A model generated the notes under the pieces. That model saw nothing but the letters and a program-made list of their open reading frames with translations, had not been told where the DNA came from and did no database searches. This document shows, piece by piece, positions 1 to 6,956 of a stretch of DNA of 13,793 bases (its first letter is position 1; the number at the start of each line of letters is the position of its first letter). The stretch is from an uncultured Collinsella sp. (GTDB taxonomy: Bacteria > Actinomycetota > Coriobacteriia > Coriobacteriales > Coriobacteriaceae), in contig CABQWP010000055.1 in NCBI GenBank assembly GCA_902467875.1, positions 1-13,793 on the forward strand, in the 5' to 3' direction. The translations under genes and the position numbers were made by a program.

Positions 1-30
1 TAAAGCCATGGCGTTGAGAGGGAGGGCGCG

Positions 31-1551
31 GTGCGGCTTGCCGCCGATGAGCTGGGAGTCGAGCGCGTGACGACGGCACGCGAGCTGGCGGTCGACGAGA
101 TTGCGGCGCTATGTGCCACGGGCGTGCCCATCGAGGTATTCTGCCACGGTGCGATTTGCATCGGCTATTCGGGGGCGTGCGAGTTTTCGGCCCTGCGGCG
201 TGGGCGCTCGGCGATGCGCGGCGACTGCACGCAGCCGTGCCGTCTGGCGTACGACCTGGTGGACGAGGCGGGACAGAGCGTTGTCGCCGTCGAGGGAGAT
301 CGCCTGCTGTGCCCGCGCGACTATCTGGGTATTGCACATCTGCCCGAGCTTGTAGATGCCGGCGTGGCGTCGCTCAAGATCGAGGGGCGCATGAAGAACC
401 CTGATTACGTATTCAACGTGGTGCGGGTTTGGCGCCGGGCACTCGATATGCTGTGCGACGGCGCGTGGGACCCCGGTGCCGTGGAAGAGCTCGAGCGCGA
501 GCTGGGAAGGTCGTTTAACCGTGGGTTTACCGATGCGTACCTGCGAGGACGTTCGGGTGCCGAGCTTATGAGCTTTGAGCGTGCGATCAACCAAGGTGTG
601 CGCGTGGGACGCCTGGTGGCCGTTGGCCACGAAGAGGTGACCGTTGAGCTCGATGCCGCCGTGGCGGCGGGTGACACGCTCGAGATTCGGTTCTATCCGG
701 GTGCCGACGCGCGTCCCGATGTGCCCAAGCGCTGGCCGCAGGTGCCCTGTCCGGTGGATGCCGCGGCGGGGGAGCGCGTCGTCGTGCATTGCAAGCGTAA
801 GGTTGACACGGGCTGCGAGGTGTACCTGATTCGCAGCGCCGGCGTGTTGGATCAGACGGCGGCGGTGTTGGAGCGCATGCGGGCCGAGGCGGATGCGATT
901 GCGCCCGTTGCGCGTGCCGTTGAGGTGCTGCCCTTTGAGGGCGTTACGGTGGATGGCGGTGCGTCGACGGAGCTGGTGGAGTGCGCGGTTCCCGCTCGCA
1001 TGGTTTTTGCTTGGCAGCTGATGGATGCCGACCCGCGCGGAGAACTTGATTTGTCCGACGCCGTTGTGGTGCTTGACGAGGTGTGCCGCACGGGTGACGC
1101 TGACCGGACCCGCTCACTGATGCAGCGTGCCGGGCGCGTCGTCTGCCGCAACCTGGGACAGGTGGTGATCGCTCGCGAGCTGGACGTGACGTTTGACGTG
1201 GCGGCGCCGGTGTTCTGCGCGAATCGGGCCACGCTTACCTGGCTGCGCGGACTCGGTGCGGGGCGGGTGTACTTGCCGGCCGAGTTGCTCGGCAATGATG
1301 CGGAACGTATTGCTGAACTGGCTGCTGAACCCGGCGTCTTGGGTCCGGTCGACGCCGACCGTCCCGAGCTTATGGTGTGCGAGCACTGCCTGCTGACCGC
1401 CGAGGGCGTCTGTGCCACCGATGCGACGGGACAGGTCCGTTGCCGCGACTGCTTGCGCCGTCGGCAGGTACGCTATCTGGTCGAGCGTGACGGTACACGT
1501 TTGCCAGTTGCCATTGACGCATGCGGCAGGACGAGGATTTTCCTGTCGTAG
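31..1551 (+). CDS. Peptidase U32 family protein, 5' end missing or frameshifted
   Basis: This is a U32 (collagenase-like/RlhA-YhbU type) protein. Relatives act as proteases or in tRNA/rRNA hydroxylation; which applies here cannot be told. Counting from GTG 31, the family signature lies at residues 35-53 (EVFCHGAICIGYSGACEFS), followed by the QPCR segment near 68-71 and LKIEGRMK at 115-122. The C-terminal part carries a cysteine cluster (C450, C453, C461, C471, C474, C498) typical of long U32 proteins. Normal members have about 120 more residues at the front, forming the start of a TIM barrel. Here an in-frame TAA occupies 1-3, so the frame cannot continue upstream. Family-like sequence continues upstream in the +2 frame (AMAL at 5-16), which suggests a one-base loss near 17-20. 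GTG 31 is only the first possible start and has no clear Shine-Dalgarno. The family call is firm; the start is not. Confidence 0.85.
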   Translation: MRLAADELGVERVTTARELAVDEIAALCATGVPIEVFCHGAICIGYSGACEFSALRRGRSAMRGDCTQPCRLAYDLVDEAGQSVVAVEGDRLLCPRDYLGIAHLPELVDAGVASLKIEGRMKNPDYVFNVVRVWRRALDMLCDGAWDPGAVEELERELGRSFNRGFTDAYLRGRSGAELMSFERAINQGVRVGRLVAVGHEEVTVELDAAVAAGDTLEIRFYPGADARPDVPKRWPQVPCPVDAAAGERVVVHCKRKVDTGCEVYLIRSAGVLDQTAAVLERMRAEADAIAPVARAVEVLPFEGVTVDGGASTELVECAVPARMVFAWQLMDADPRGELDLSDAVVVLDEVCRTGDADRTRSLMQRAGRVVCRNLGQVVIARELDVTFDVAAPVFCANRATLTWLRGLGAGRVYLPAELLGNDAERIAELAAEPGVLGPVDADRPELMVCEHCLLTAEGVCATDATGQVRCRDCLRRRQVRYLVERDGTRLPVAIDACGRTRIFLS

Positions 1552-1570
1552 GTGCCGCGTCGCGTCAGTT

Positions 1571-1579
1571 TGTTATCAT
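1571..1579 (+). promoter_or_regulatory. Possible extended -10 promoter for tyrS
   Basis: TGTTATCAT matches the extended -10 pattern TG-N-TATxxT and lies 69 nt before the tyrS start, between the U32 stop and the tyrS ribosome binding site. No good -35 is visible, as expected for extended -10 promoters. The leader is too short for a T-box. Confidence 0.35.
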
Positions 1580-1647
1580 ATGAGAGTTTATGGACTTCCA
1601 GCACCGCCGTATCCGGTGAGGGTGCTATAGCAAAAGGAGGATACCCA

Positions 1648-2859
1648 ATGCTGTCTGTTGACGAGCAAATGCGTATCATCACCTCGGGCGCCGCGCAGAT
1701 CGTTCCCGAGGCCGACCTTCGCAAGAAGCTTGAGAAGGGCGAGCCCCTCAACATCAAGCTCGGCGTCGACCCCACCAGCCCCGACCTGCACCTGGGCCAT
1801 GCCGTGCCGCTGCGCAAGATGCGCCAGTTCCAGGACCTGGGCCACAACGTCACCCTCATCATCGGCAACGGCACCGCGCTGATCGGCGATCCCTCGGGCA
1901 AGAACTCCACGCGTCCGCAGCTTTCGCAGGAGCAGATCGAGGCCAACGCCGAGACCTACGTGAGCCAGGCCATGAAGATCCTGGACCCCGAGAAGACCAC
2001 CATCGTGCACAACGGCGATTGGATCCTTTCGATGGATCTGGCCGGCCTGCTGCAGGTGTGCTCCAAGTTCACCGTTGCCCGCATTCTTGAGCGCGACGAC
2101 TTTACCAAGCGCTACCAGTCTCAGACGCCGATCGCCCTGCATGAGTTCCTGTATCCCGTGATGCAGGCTTTCGACTCTGTGCAGATCAAGGCCGACGTGG
2201 AGATGGGCGGCACCGATCAGCTCTTCAACCTGCTCGCCGGCCGCGAGCTCATGGAGAAGATGGGTATGGAGCCGCAGATTGCGCTCACCATGCCGCTGCT
2301 CGAGGGCACCGACGGCGTGCGCAAGATGTCCAAGTCCTATGGTAACTACATCGGCCTGACCGACGCTCCCAAGGACATGTTCGGCAAGACCATGTCCATC
2401 CCCGACGAGATGATCGGCAAGTACTATCGTCTGGCCAGCTCGCTCACCCCTGCCGAGGTCGACAAGATCGACGCCGCCCTGGCCGATGGCTCCGCCGACC
2501 CCTACGAGCTCAAGCGCGCTCTGGGCCGCGACCTGTGCGACACCTACCACGGTGCCGGCGCCGGCGACGAGGCTCAGGCCGAGTTCGACCGCGTGTTCAA
2601 GGAGGGCCAGCTCGCCGACTTCCCCGAGAAGCATGCCGAGCTGACTGTCAATGACGAGGGCCAGATTTACCTCGCCGGCCTGCTCAAGGACCTGGGTCTT
2701 TCGGCCAGCGCCGGCCAGGCCCGCCGCGATATCGACGGCGGCGGCGTCAAAATCAACGGCAAGGCCGTGGCTCCCAAGAGCTACAACATCGATCCGAGCG
2801 CCCTCAAGCTGGGCGATACCCTCTCCGTGGGCAAGCGCAAGGGCTTCAAGTTGGTCTAA
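1648..2859 (+). CDS. tyrS: Tyrosine--tRNA ligase (TyrS, class Ic)
   Basis: Cytoplasmic tyrosyl-tRNA synthetase, which activates tyrosine with ATP and charges tRNA-Tyr. The product is 403 residues, normal for the family. Visible motifs are KLGVDPTSPDLHLGH with the HIGH-type box HLGH at 48-51, GNGTALIGDPSGK near 73-85, the tyrosine/tRNA segment around GGTDQLFN at 187-194, and KMSKS at 226-230. A C-terminal S4 RNA-binding domain covers about 338-403 (LGLSASAGQARRDIDGGGVKING). The overall pattern matches the TyrZ/type-2 branch rather than the E. coli TyrS branch. ATG 1648 is chosen because AAAGGAGG ends 7 nt before it; the reading frame is open further upstream but has no binding site there. Codons are strongly C-ending, as in highly expressed genes. 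It is the last gene before a strong terminator. Confidence 0.97.
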   Translation: MLSVDEQMRIITSGAAQIVPEADLRKKLEKGEPLNIKLGVDPTSPDLHLGHAVPLRKMRQFQDLGHNVTLIIGNGTALIGDPSGKNSTRPQLSQEQIEANAETYVSQAMKILDPEKTTIVHNGDWILSMDLAGLLQVCSKFTVARILERDDFTKRYQSQTPIALHEFLYPVMQAFDSVQIKADVEMGGTDQLFNLLAGRELMEKMGMEPQIALTMPLLEGTDGVRKMSKSYGNYIGLTDAPKDMFGKTMSIPDEMIGKYYRLASSLTPAEVDKIDAALADGSADPYELKRALGRDLCDTYHGAGAGDEAQAEFDRVFKEGQLADFPEKHAELTVNDEGQIYLAGLLKDLGLSASAGQARRDIDGGGVKINGKAVAPKSYNIDPSALKLGDTLSVGKRKGFKLV

Positions 2860-2886
2860 CGAGCGAGTTGACCTCACAAGTGCAAC

Positions 2887-2922
2887 AAGGCCGCAGCCGG
2901 GAATCCCGACTGCGGCCTTTTT
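2887..2922 (+). terminator. Rho-independent terminator of tyrS
   Basis: AAGGCCGCAG (2887-2896) pairs perfectly with CTGCGGCCTT (2910-2919). The intervening bases contain a nested CGGG-AAT-CCCG, and five T residues (2918-2922) close the structure. It lies 27 nt after the tyrS stop. Confidence 0.92.
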
Positions 2923-2928
2923 GGCACT

Positions 2929-2970
2929 TGGGGACGTTCCTTTTGTGCCGGCACTTTGGGACACTCCTTG
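2929..2970. repeat. Dispersed intergenic repeat, copy 1
   Basis: A 42-bp unit beginning TGGGGACGTTCCTTTT matches positions 5929-5970 at 36 of 42 bases. Its flanks form short inverted repeats: GGCAC 2923-2927 with GTGCC 2945-2949, and ACTTTG 2953-2958 with CAAAGT 2980-2985. The GGGGACGTTCC/GGGACA pattern resembles REP-type units mobilised by IS200-like (RAYT) transposases; that link is an inference, and no transposase is present here. Confidence 0.7.
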
Positions 2971-3036
2971 GCATTGGTGCAAAGTAACCTGCCCCCATTG
3001 CGCTGAGCGGCGTGTGCCGTTAAGCGGAGAGGCGTA

Positions 3037-3064
3037 TTGTTGACCCATCGTTTGGGCATACAAT
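3037..3064 (+). promoter_or_regulatory. Possible promoter for ade
   Basis: TACAAT at 3059-3064 is a good -10, with TTGTTG at 3037-3042 as a -35 at 16-bp spacing. An overlapping TTGACC (3040-3045) fits the consensus better but leaves only 13 bp. The leader to the ade start would be about 62 nt; no purine riboswitch fold was recognised in it. Confidence 0.4.
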
Positions 3065-3132
3065 GGCTATTGACTTGCTGCGGTGAAGGCCTGTCCGCTC
3101 CGCAGCTGTTTTCTACGGTTAAAGGAGTATGT

Positions 3133-4953
3133 ATGTCCGTTGAGGTCATGAGGTCTGTGATCGAGGCCGCCGAGGGCCGCGTGCCCGTCGACACGCTGTT
3201 TACCAATGCGCAGATCGTCGACGTGTATGGCCAGCGTGTGGCGCCCGGCAGCGTTGCCGTCAAGGACGGTGTGATCGTCGGCGTGCTCTACGATGGTCGC
3301 GACGATGTCGCTGGCACCTACGAGGCTGCCGAGGTTATCGACTGCCAGGGTCGCTATCTCGCTCCCGGTTTTATTGACGGGCATCTGCATATCGAGTCTT
3401 CGAACATCCGTCCCGCCGAGTATGCTCGCATGGCCGCGACGCGCGGTACTACCACCGCCATTGCCGACAGCCACGAGATTGCCAATGTTGCCGGTCTCGA
3501 CGGCTTGCGCTTTATGATTGAGGACGGCCGCCGCGCACCCATCTCCATCAAGTACATGATGCCTTCGTGCGTGCCCGCGCTGCCCGACGAGCAGGCCGGT
3601 GCCGTTATTTCGGCTGCCGATATGCAGGCGTTTTTTGCCGAGCATCCGGGCGATGTCTTTGGTCTGGGCGAGATGATGAACCTGCCGGGCGTCTTTATGG
3701 CCGATCCCGAGACCTGCGCTCGCATTGACGCTGCCAATCAGACGCCGTCCAAACAGGTCGACGGCCATGCTCCGCTTGTTGCCGGCAAGGATCTCAACGC
3801 CTATGCCGCAGCGGGTATTATCGCCGACCACGAGTCGACGATTCCCGAGGAAGCGCTCGACAAGCTATCCCGCGGCATGTATGTCATGCTGCGCGAAGGT
3901 ACGTGTAGCCACGACCTGGCCAACCTGTCTCCGATGCTGCTGGAAAACCCCGCTCGTGCCCGCCGCTGCTGCTTTGCGACTGACGACCGCGCTCCCTCAG
4001 ATGCGCTTTCGACCGGTATGATCGACAATGCCTGCCGCGTGGCTATCGAGGCCGGTATTGACCCCGTGGTTGCCATCTCTATGGCGTCCCTGTCCACGGC
4101 CGAGGCGTTTGGCCTGGACCACGGTTGCCGCGACCCGCACGAGCTGCGTGGCGCCATCGCCCCGGGCAAGCGTGCCGACCTGCTGGTGCTCAACGACCTG
4201 ACGTTTGTCACGGCTCCGCATCGCGTGTATGCCGCTGGTGCTCTGGTGGCGCAGGACGGCACCTTTGTGGGCGAGATCGCACCCGAGATGGCCGAGGTTG
4301 CGGCCCTTGCCGATGAGCTGCGTGCTTCCGTTAAGCTGCCGAAGCTATCGCTCGACGTGTTCGACTATGCCTTTAAGCCGGGCGAGGCGGTTATTGATGT
4401 GATCCCGGGCATGGCTATCACGGGCATGGTTCGTCCCGAGACTGATGAGGACTTGCGTCGCATTATGCTTATCGAGCGCCATGGCCGCGGCGTGTCGCTG
4501 CAGGCCGAGGGCGTCGACGGCGACGGCCCCGCTGGCCTGGGCCTGGTTGGCAAGCATATCGGTCGCGGCTGGGTGCGTGGCTTTACCATCACCGGTGGTG
4601 CCATTGCCTCCACGATCGGCCACGACTCGCACAACGTGTGCGTGGTGGGCGACAACGCTGCCGATATGATGACTGCTGTTGAGGCCGTGGGCCAGGGCGG
4701 CCACGTGCTGGTGCGCAACGGCGAGGTCGTGGCGCGTATTCCGCTGGCGCTTGGTGGCCTGATGAGCGAGGGCACGGCCGAGGATGTCGCAGCGCAGCAC
4801 GATGACTTTATGGTCAAGGCGCGCGCTATGGGTATTGAGCCGCCGCTCGACCCCATCATGGGCATCATCTTCCTGCCCCTGCCGGTGATCCCGACGCTCC
4901 GCATCCGCCCCGAGGGCATGTTCGACGTCACAACCTTCACCTACGCCGACTAG
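3133..4953 (+). CDS. ade: Adenine deaminase
   Basis: Hydrolyses adenine to hypoxanthine and ammonia in purine salvage; a cytoplasmic amidohydrolase-superfamily metalloenzyme (Fe/Mn in characterised members). The product is 606 residues, in the upper family range. Metal-site motifs are visible: PGFIDGHLHIES with H85 and H87, the SHEIAN motif with H114-E115, the GLGEMMN motif with E180, DGHAP at 210-214, the ADHES motif with D232-H233-E234, and TDDR at 283-286 with the catalytic-site aspartates. The GAIAPGKRADLLVLNDL segment is the usual return to the composite beta domain, followed by the AdeC-specific C-terminal domain ending in PLPVIPTLRIRP. ATG 3133 follows AAAGGAG with a 5-nt spacer; upstream in-frame codons have no binding site. 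It appears monocistronic. Confidence 0.95.
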   Translation: MSVEVMRSVIEAAEGRVPVDTLFTNAQIVDVYGQRVAPGSVAVKDGVIVGVLYDGRDDVAGTYEAAEVIDCQGRYLAPGFIDGHLHIESSNIRPAEYARMAATRGTTTAIADSHEIANVAGLDGLRFMIEDGRRAPISIKYMMPSCVPALPDEQAGAVISAADMQAFFAEHPGDVFGLGEMMNLPGVFMADPETCARIDAANQTPSKQVDGHAPLVAGKDLNAYAAAGIIADHESTIPEEALDKLSRGMYVMLREGTCSHDLANLSPMLLENPARARRCCFATDDRAPSDALSTGMIDNACRVAIEAGIDPVVAISMASLSTAEAFGLDHGCRDPHELRGAIAPGKRADLLVLNDLTFVTAPHRVYAAGALVAQDGTFVGEIAPEMAEVAALADELRASVKLPKLSLDVFDYAFKPGEAVIDVIPGMAITGMVRPETDEDLRRIMLIERHGRGVSLQAEGVDGDGPAGLGLVGKHIGRGWVRGFTITGGAIASTIGHDSHNVCVVGDNAADMMTAVEAVGQGGHVLVRNGEVVARIPLALGGLMSEGTAEDVAAQHDDFMVKARAMGIEPPLDPIMGIIFLPLPVIPTLRIRPEGMFDVTTFTYAD

Positions 4954-4990
4954 TCATCGGGGTGGCGTGTCACCTGACGCCGCGACCGTA

Positions 4991-5025
4991 GGACCTCTGG
5001 CATGTGTGAGCTATTTGCCAGGTCC
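4991..5025 (+). terminator. Weak hairpin after ade
   Basis: GGAC-CT-CTGGC (4991-5001) can pair with GCCAGGTCC (5017-5025) with two bulged bases. Only a broken T-rich stretch follows, so it could be an inefficient terminator. The larger hairpin at 5058-5119 is the alternative. Confidence 0.3.
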
Positions 5026-5054
5026 TTGTAACGTTTACGCCCGCGGAGTCTTAT
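5026..5054 (+). promoter_or_regulatory. Possible promoter for the HAD gene at 5125
   Basis: TTGTAA (5026-5031) and TCTTAT (5049-5054) are 17 bp apart. Each is a partial match to consensus. If used, transcription would start just before or within the 5058-5119 hairpin. Confidence 0.3.
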
Positions 5055-5057
5055 TTG

Positions 5058-5124
5058 AGCTCCCTTTGGGTACGTTGGAATCGGATATACGTTCGATTCC
5101 AACAAGTCCGAAGGGAGCTTTTCT
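5058..5124 (+). promoter_or_regulatory. Long hairpin that sequesters the downstream ribosome binding site
   Basis: AGCTCCCTT (5058-5066) pairs perfectly with AAGGGAGCT (5111-5119). The stem continues through wobble and GC pairs (5067-5071 with 5106-5110), crosses a small internal loop, and resumes as a perfect 10-bp stem (5074-5083 with 5094-5103) closed by a 10-nt loop. The 3' arm contains the AAGGGAG Shine-Dalgarno of the HAD gene. TTTTCT follows immediately, so the structure also resembles an intrinsic terminator that overlaps the start region. The fold is seen in the sequence; whether it terminates or controls translation is inference. Confidence 0.6.
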
Positions 5125-5919
5125 ATGTTTAAACTGATTGCATCCGATATGGACGGCACACTGCTTGACGAAAACGGCCAGGTGCCTCCCGAGACCTACG
5201 AACTGATTCTGGCGCTACACGAGCATGGCGTGCATTTCGCCGCATCGTCAGGTCGTCGCTACGATCGCCTGTGCGAGTTCTTTGCGCCCGTTCGCGACAA
5301 GATGGACTTTGTCGCCGCTAACGGCGCCCAGGTCTACGCCGACGGTAAGATGGTAGACCGTGAGGTGTATTCCCACCTGGCGATTCGAAGGCTCGCCCAA
5401 GCCGTCAGGACGTTTCCCAATCTGCATCTTGCACTCTTTGACCGAACCAAGTCCTTCCTGCTCGATGACGAGTGCAAGTTCGTGCGTGAGGTCGATAAGG
5501 ACCTTCCCAATGCCGAGCGCATTTGGGAGCTGCCCGATCCCAGCGTAAATATCATCAAAGCGAGTATCTTTTGCGATGACAGTGCGGTTATGGACAGCGC
5601 GTACGTGCTACAGCGCGAACTCGGTCAGCTCTTTACTTTTGCGCCTTCGGGCAACGCGTGGATCGATGCCATGCAGCCCGGTGTGTCGAAGGCCTCGGGT
5701 ATCGCGCAGCTCGCGGAGCATTACGGCATTGGTCGCGACGAGGTCATGGCGTTTGGCGACTCGATGAACGACTACGAGATCATTCGCTTTGTCGGCACGG
5801 GCTGCGCGATGGAAAACGCGCGCCCCGCGCTTAAGGCGGTGGCCGATCGCGTGGTGGGTTGTAACCGCGACCACGCCGTCCAGCATGAGCTCCGTCGCGT
5901 GCTGGAGAGTCTCTCCTAA
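5125..5919 (+). CDS. Cof-type HAD-IIB family phosphatase
   Basis: Haloacid dehalogenase superfamily hydrolase of the Cof/YkrA type; relatives dephosphorylate sugar phosphates or cofactor-linked phosphates with Mg2+. The product is 264 residues, the usual size. All four HAD motifs are present: DMDGT at 8-12 (nucleophile D8, acid/base D10), SSGR at 41-44, the motif III lysine K189 in GVSKASGI, and GDSMND at 211-216. The C2 cap lies between motifs II and III (about 85-185). The substrate cannot be read from the sequence. ATG 5125 has GGAG 7 nt upstream, but that site lies inside a strong hairpin. It converges with a second HAD gene at 6027. Confidence 0.93.
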   Translation: MFKLIASDMDGTLLDENGQVPPETYELILALHEHGVHFAASSGRRYDRLCEFFAPVRDKMDFVAANGAQVYADGKMVDREVYSHLAIRRLAQAVRTFPNLHLALFDRTKSFLLDDECKFVREVDKDLPNAERIWELPDPSVNIIKASIFCDDSAVMDSAYVLQRELGQLFTFAPSGNAWIDAMQPGVSKASGIAQLAEHYGIGRDEVMAFGDSMNDYEIIRFVGTGCAMENARPALKAVADRVVGCNRDHAVQHELRRVLESLS

Positions 5920-5928
5920 TCCGGCAGA

Positions 5929-5970
5929 TGGGGACGTTCCTTTTCTGCCGACAGTGGGGGACAGTCCTTG
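5929..5970. repeat. Dispersed intergenic repeat, copy 2
   Basis: The unit matches 2929-2970 at 36 of 42 bases in the same orientation. CGGCAGA (5922-5928) and TCTGCCG (5944-5950) form a local hairpin around its first half. In copy 1 the hairpin arms have changed compensatingly to GGCAC/GTGCC, so pairing is conserved while the sequence is not. Confidence 0.75.
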
Positions 5971-6030
5971 CAGCTTTTTGCGAAGAGTGTCCCCAACGAC
6001 TAGTCGTTTAAGAACGTCCCCAATGACTAG
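5929..6030. repeat. Inverted-repeat array between convergent HAD genes
   Basis: An outer inverted repeat joins TGGGGACGTTC (5929-5939) and GAACGTCCCCA (6012-6022), 11 of 11. An inner one joins GGGGACA (5957-5963) and TGTCCCC (5988-5994). A perfect 14-bp palindrome AACGACTAGTCGTT lies at 5995-6008. TCCCCAAYGACTAG occurs twice directly (5990-6003 and 6017-6030); the second copy contains the stop codon of the minus-strand HAD gene. The array may end transcription of both convergent genes, but neither strand shows a proper T-tract. Confidence 0.7.
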
Positions 6031-6869
6031 GCGAGAGCGGCCATGATGGTGCGGGCGACGCCGTCGTGGTCGTTGTCGTATTCGGTGATGGCGTCGGCGG
6101 CCTCGCGGTCCTCGGGCTCGGCGTTGATCATGGCCATGCCGTGGCCCGCTGCCTGCAGCATGGGGATGTCGTTGATGTTGTCGCCGAACGCCCAAGCGTC
6201 GGCGAGACGCTCGCCCAGGTGCTCGCAGAGCCACGTGAGGGCCGTTCCCTTGGTGGCGCCCTCGCCCATGACCTCGATATTCATGGCGTACGAACGCGTG
6301 ACTTCAATGCCTCCGAGCGTGTCGAGTTCCGCCGCGATGGCGTCGCGATCAGCCGGGTTGTGCCAGTACATGGCGATGCGCTCGAGCGTCTCGACCTCGT
6401 CGATCTTGCTGTCGATATCCATGTCGATCGGTGTTCGTGTGCGCTTGAGCGAAGCCGCGATGTGGGGGTCGCCGCCGCAGAATTCGTCCAGGCGCGTGTA
6501 GAGCGAGCGGGGGAGGAAGCACTGCCCATCCGCGAAGATATCGAAGGTCACATCGTGGCCGGCGGCGATGCGATGGATGCGATGGGCAATGCCGCAATCG
6601 AGCGGACGGCTCAAGATGCACGTGGCGCGCGAGGCGTCGGTGGGCACATCGTCGTCGAGCTGCCAGACGCTGGCGCCATTGGCGCAAACGGCATAGTGCA
6701 CGGCGGTATGGGCGAGGATGGGCTCAAAGATGCCCGACAGCGGACGTCCCGTGCAGGGCACAAATTCAATCCCGCGTCGAGCGAGCTCGTCGAGCATCGC
6801 CCAGGTGGCATCGCTCATCTGCTTATCGCTCGTCAACAGCGTTCCGTCCATATCGGAAAACACAATCAT
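6027..6869 (-). CDS. Cof-type HAD-IIB family phosphatase (second copy)
   Basis: A second HAD-IIB hydrolase of 280 residues. Motif I is DMDGT at 6-10, motif II TGR at 40-42, the motif III lysine K207 in GATKGTAL, and motif IV GDNIND at 229-234; all catalytic residues are intact. The cap (about 85-200) differs clearly from that of the neighbour at 5125, so the two are diverged paralogues or unrelated members rather than a recent duplication. The start ATG (6867-6869) has AAAGGG about 11 nt upstream. The gene begins only 24 nt beyond the citrate synthase terminator and no convincing promoter lies between, so read-through or an unrecognised promoter must supply transcript. Its TAG lies in a repeat. 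Confidence 0.93.
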   Translation of the reverse strand: MIVFSDMDGTLLTSDKQMSDATWAMLDELARRGIEFVPCTGRPLSGIFEPILAHTAVHYAVCANGASVWQLDDDVPTDASRATCILSRPLDCGIAHRIHRIAAGHDVTFDIFADGQCFLPRSLYTRLDEFCGGDPHIAASLKRTRTPIDMDIDSKIDEVETLERIAMYWHNPADRDAIAAELDTLGGIEVTRSYAMNIEVMGEGATKGTALTWLCEHLGERLADAWAFGDNINDIPMLQAAGHGMAMINAEPEDREAADAITEYDNDHDGVARTIMAALA

Positions 6870-6893
6870 TTGATGCAGCCCTTTCTGCTGGCA

Positions 6894-6933
6894 TAAAAAG
6901 CGTGGCCGAGGGCGATGATGCCCTGGCCACGCT
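6894..6933 (-). terminator. Rho-independent terminator of the ACT-citrate synthase operon
   Basis: Read on the minus strand, AGCGTGGCC (6933-6925) pairs with GGCCACGCT (6907-6899). An inner GGGC/GCCC and a 6-nt loop complete it, and TTTTT follows (6899-6895). It lies 23 nt after the citrate synthase stop. Confidence 0.9.
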
Positions 6934-6956
6934 CGGGTTCTATAACGGTCCGCGTC

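Noticed and set aside
1588..3063. A 491-codon open frame on the minus strand
   Set aside because: It is antisense to tyrS, has low-complexity His/Leu/Gly/Ala composition and no ribosome binding site; such frames arise from third-position GC bias in the real gene.
2923..3132. A possible purine riboswitch upstream of ade
   Set aside because: The leader after the likely promoter is only about 62 nt and I could not find the three-way junction core or the conserved loop sequences.
5091..5102. GTTCGATTCC, identical to a tRNA T-loop
   Set aside because: The flanking bases do not form a T-stem, there is no acceptor, D or anticodon arm, and the bases are fully explained by the 5058-5119 hairpin.
6066..6896. 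A 276-codon plus-strand frame
   Set aside because: It is a mirror frame of the minus-strand HAD gene, which has all four HAD motifs; the plus frame matches no family I recognise.
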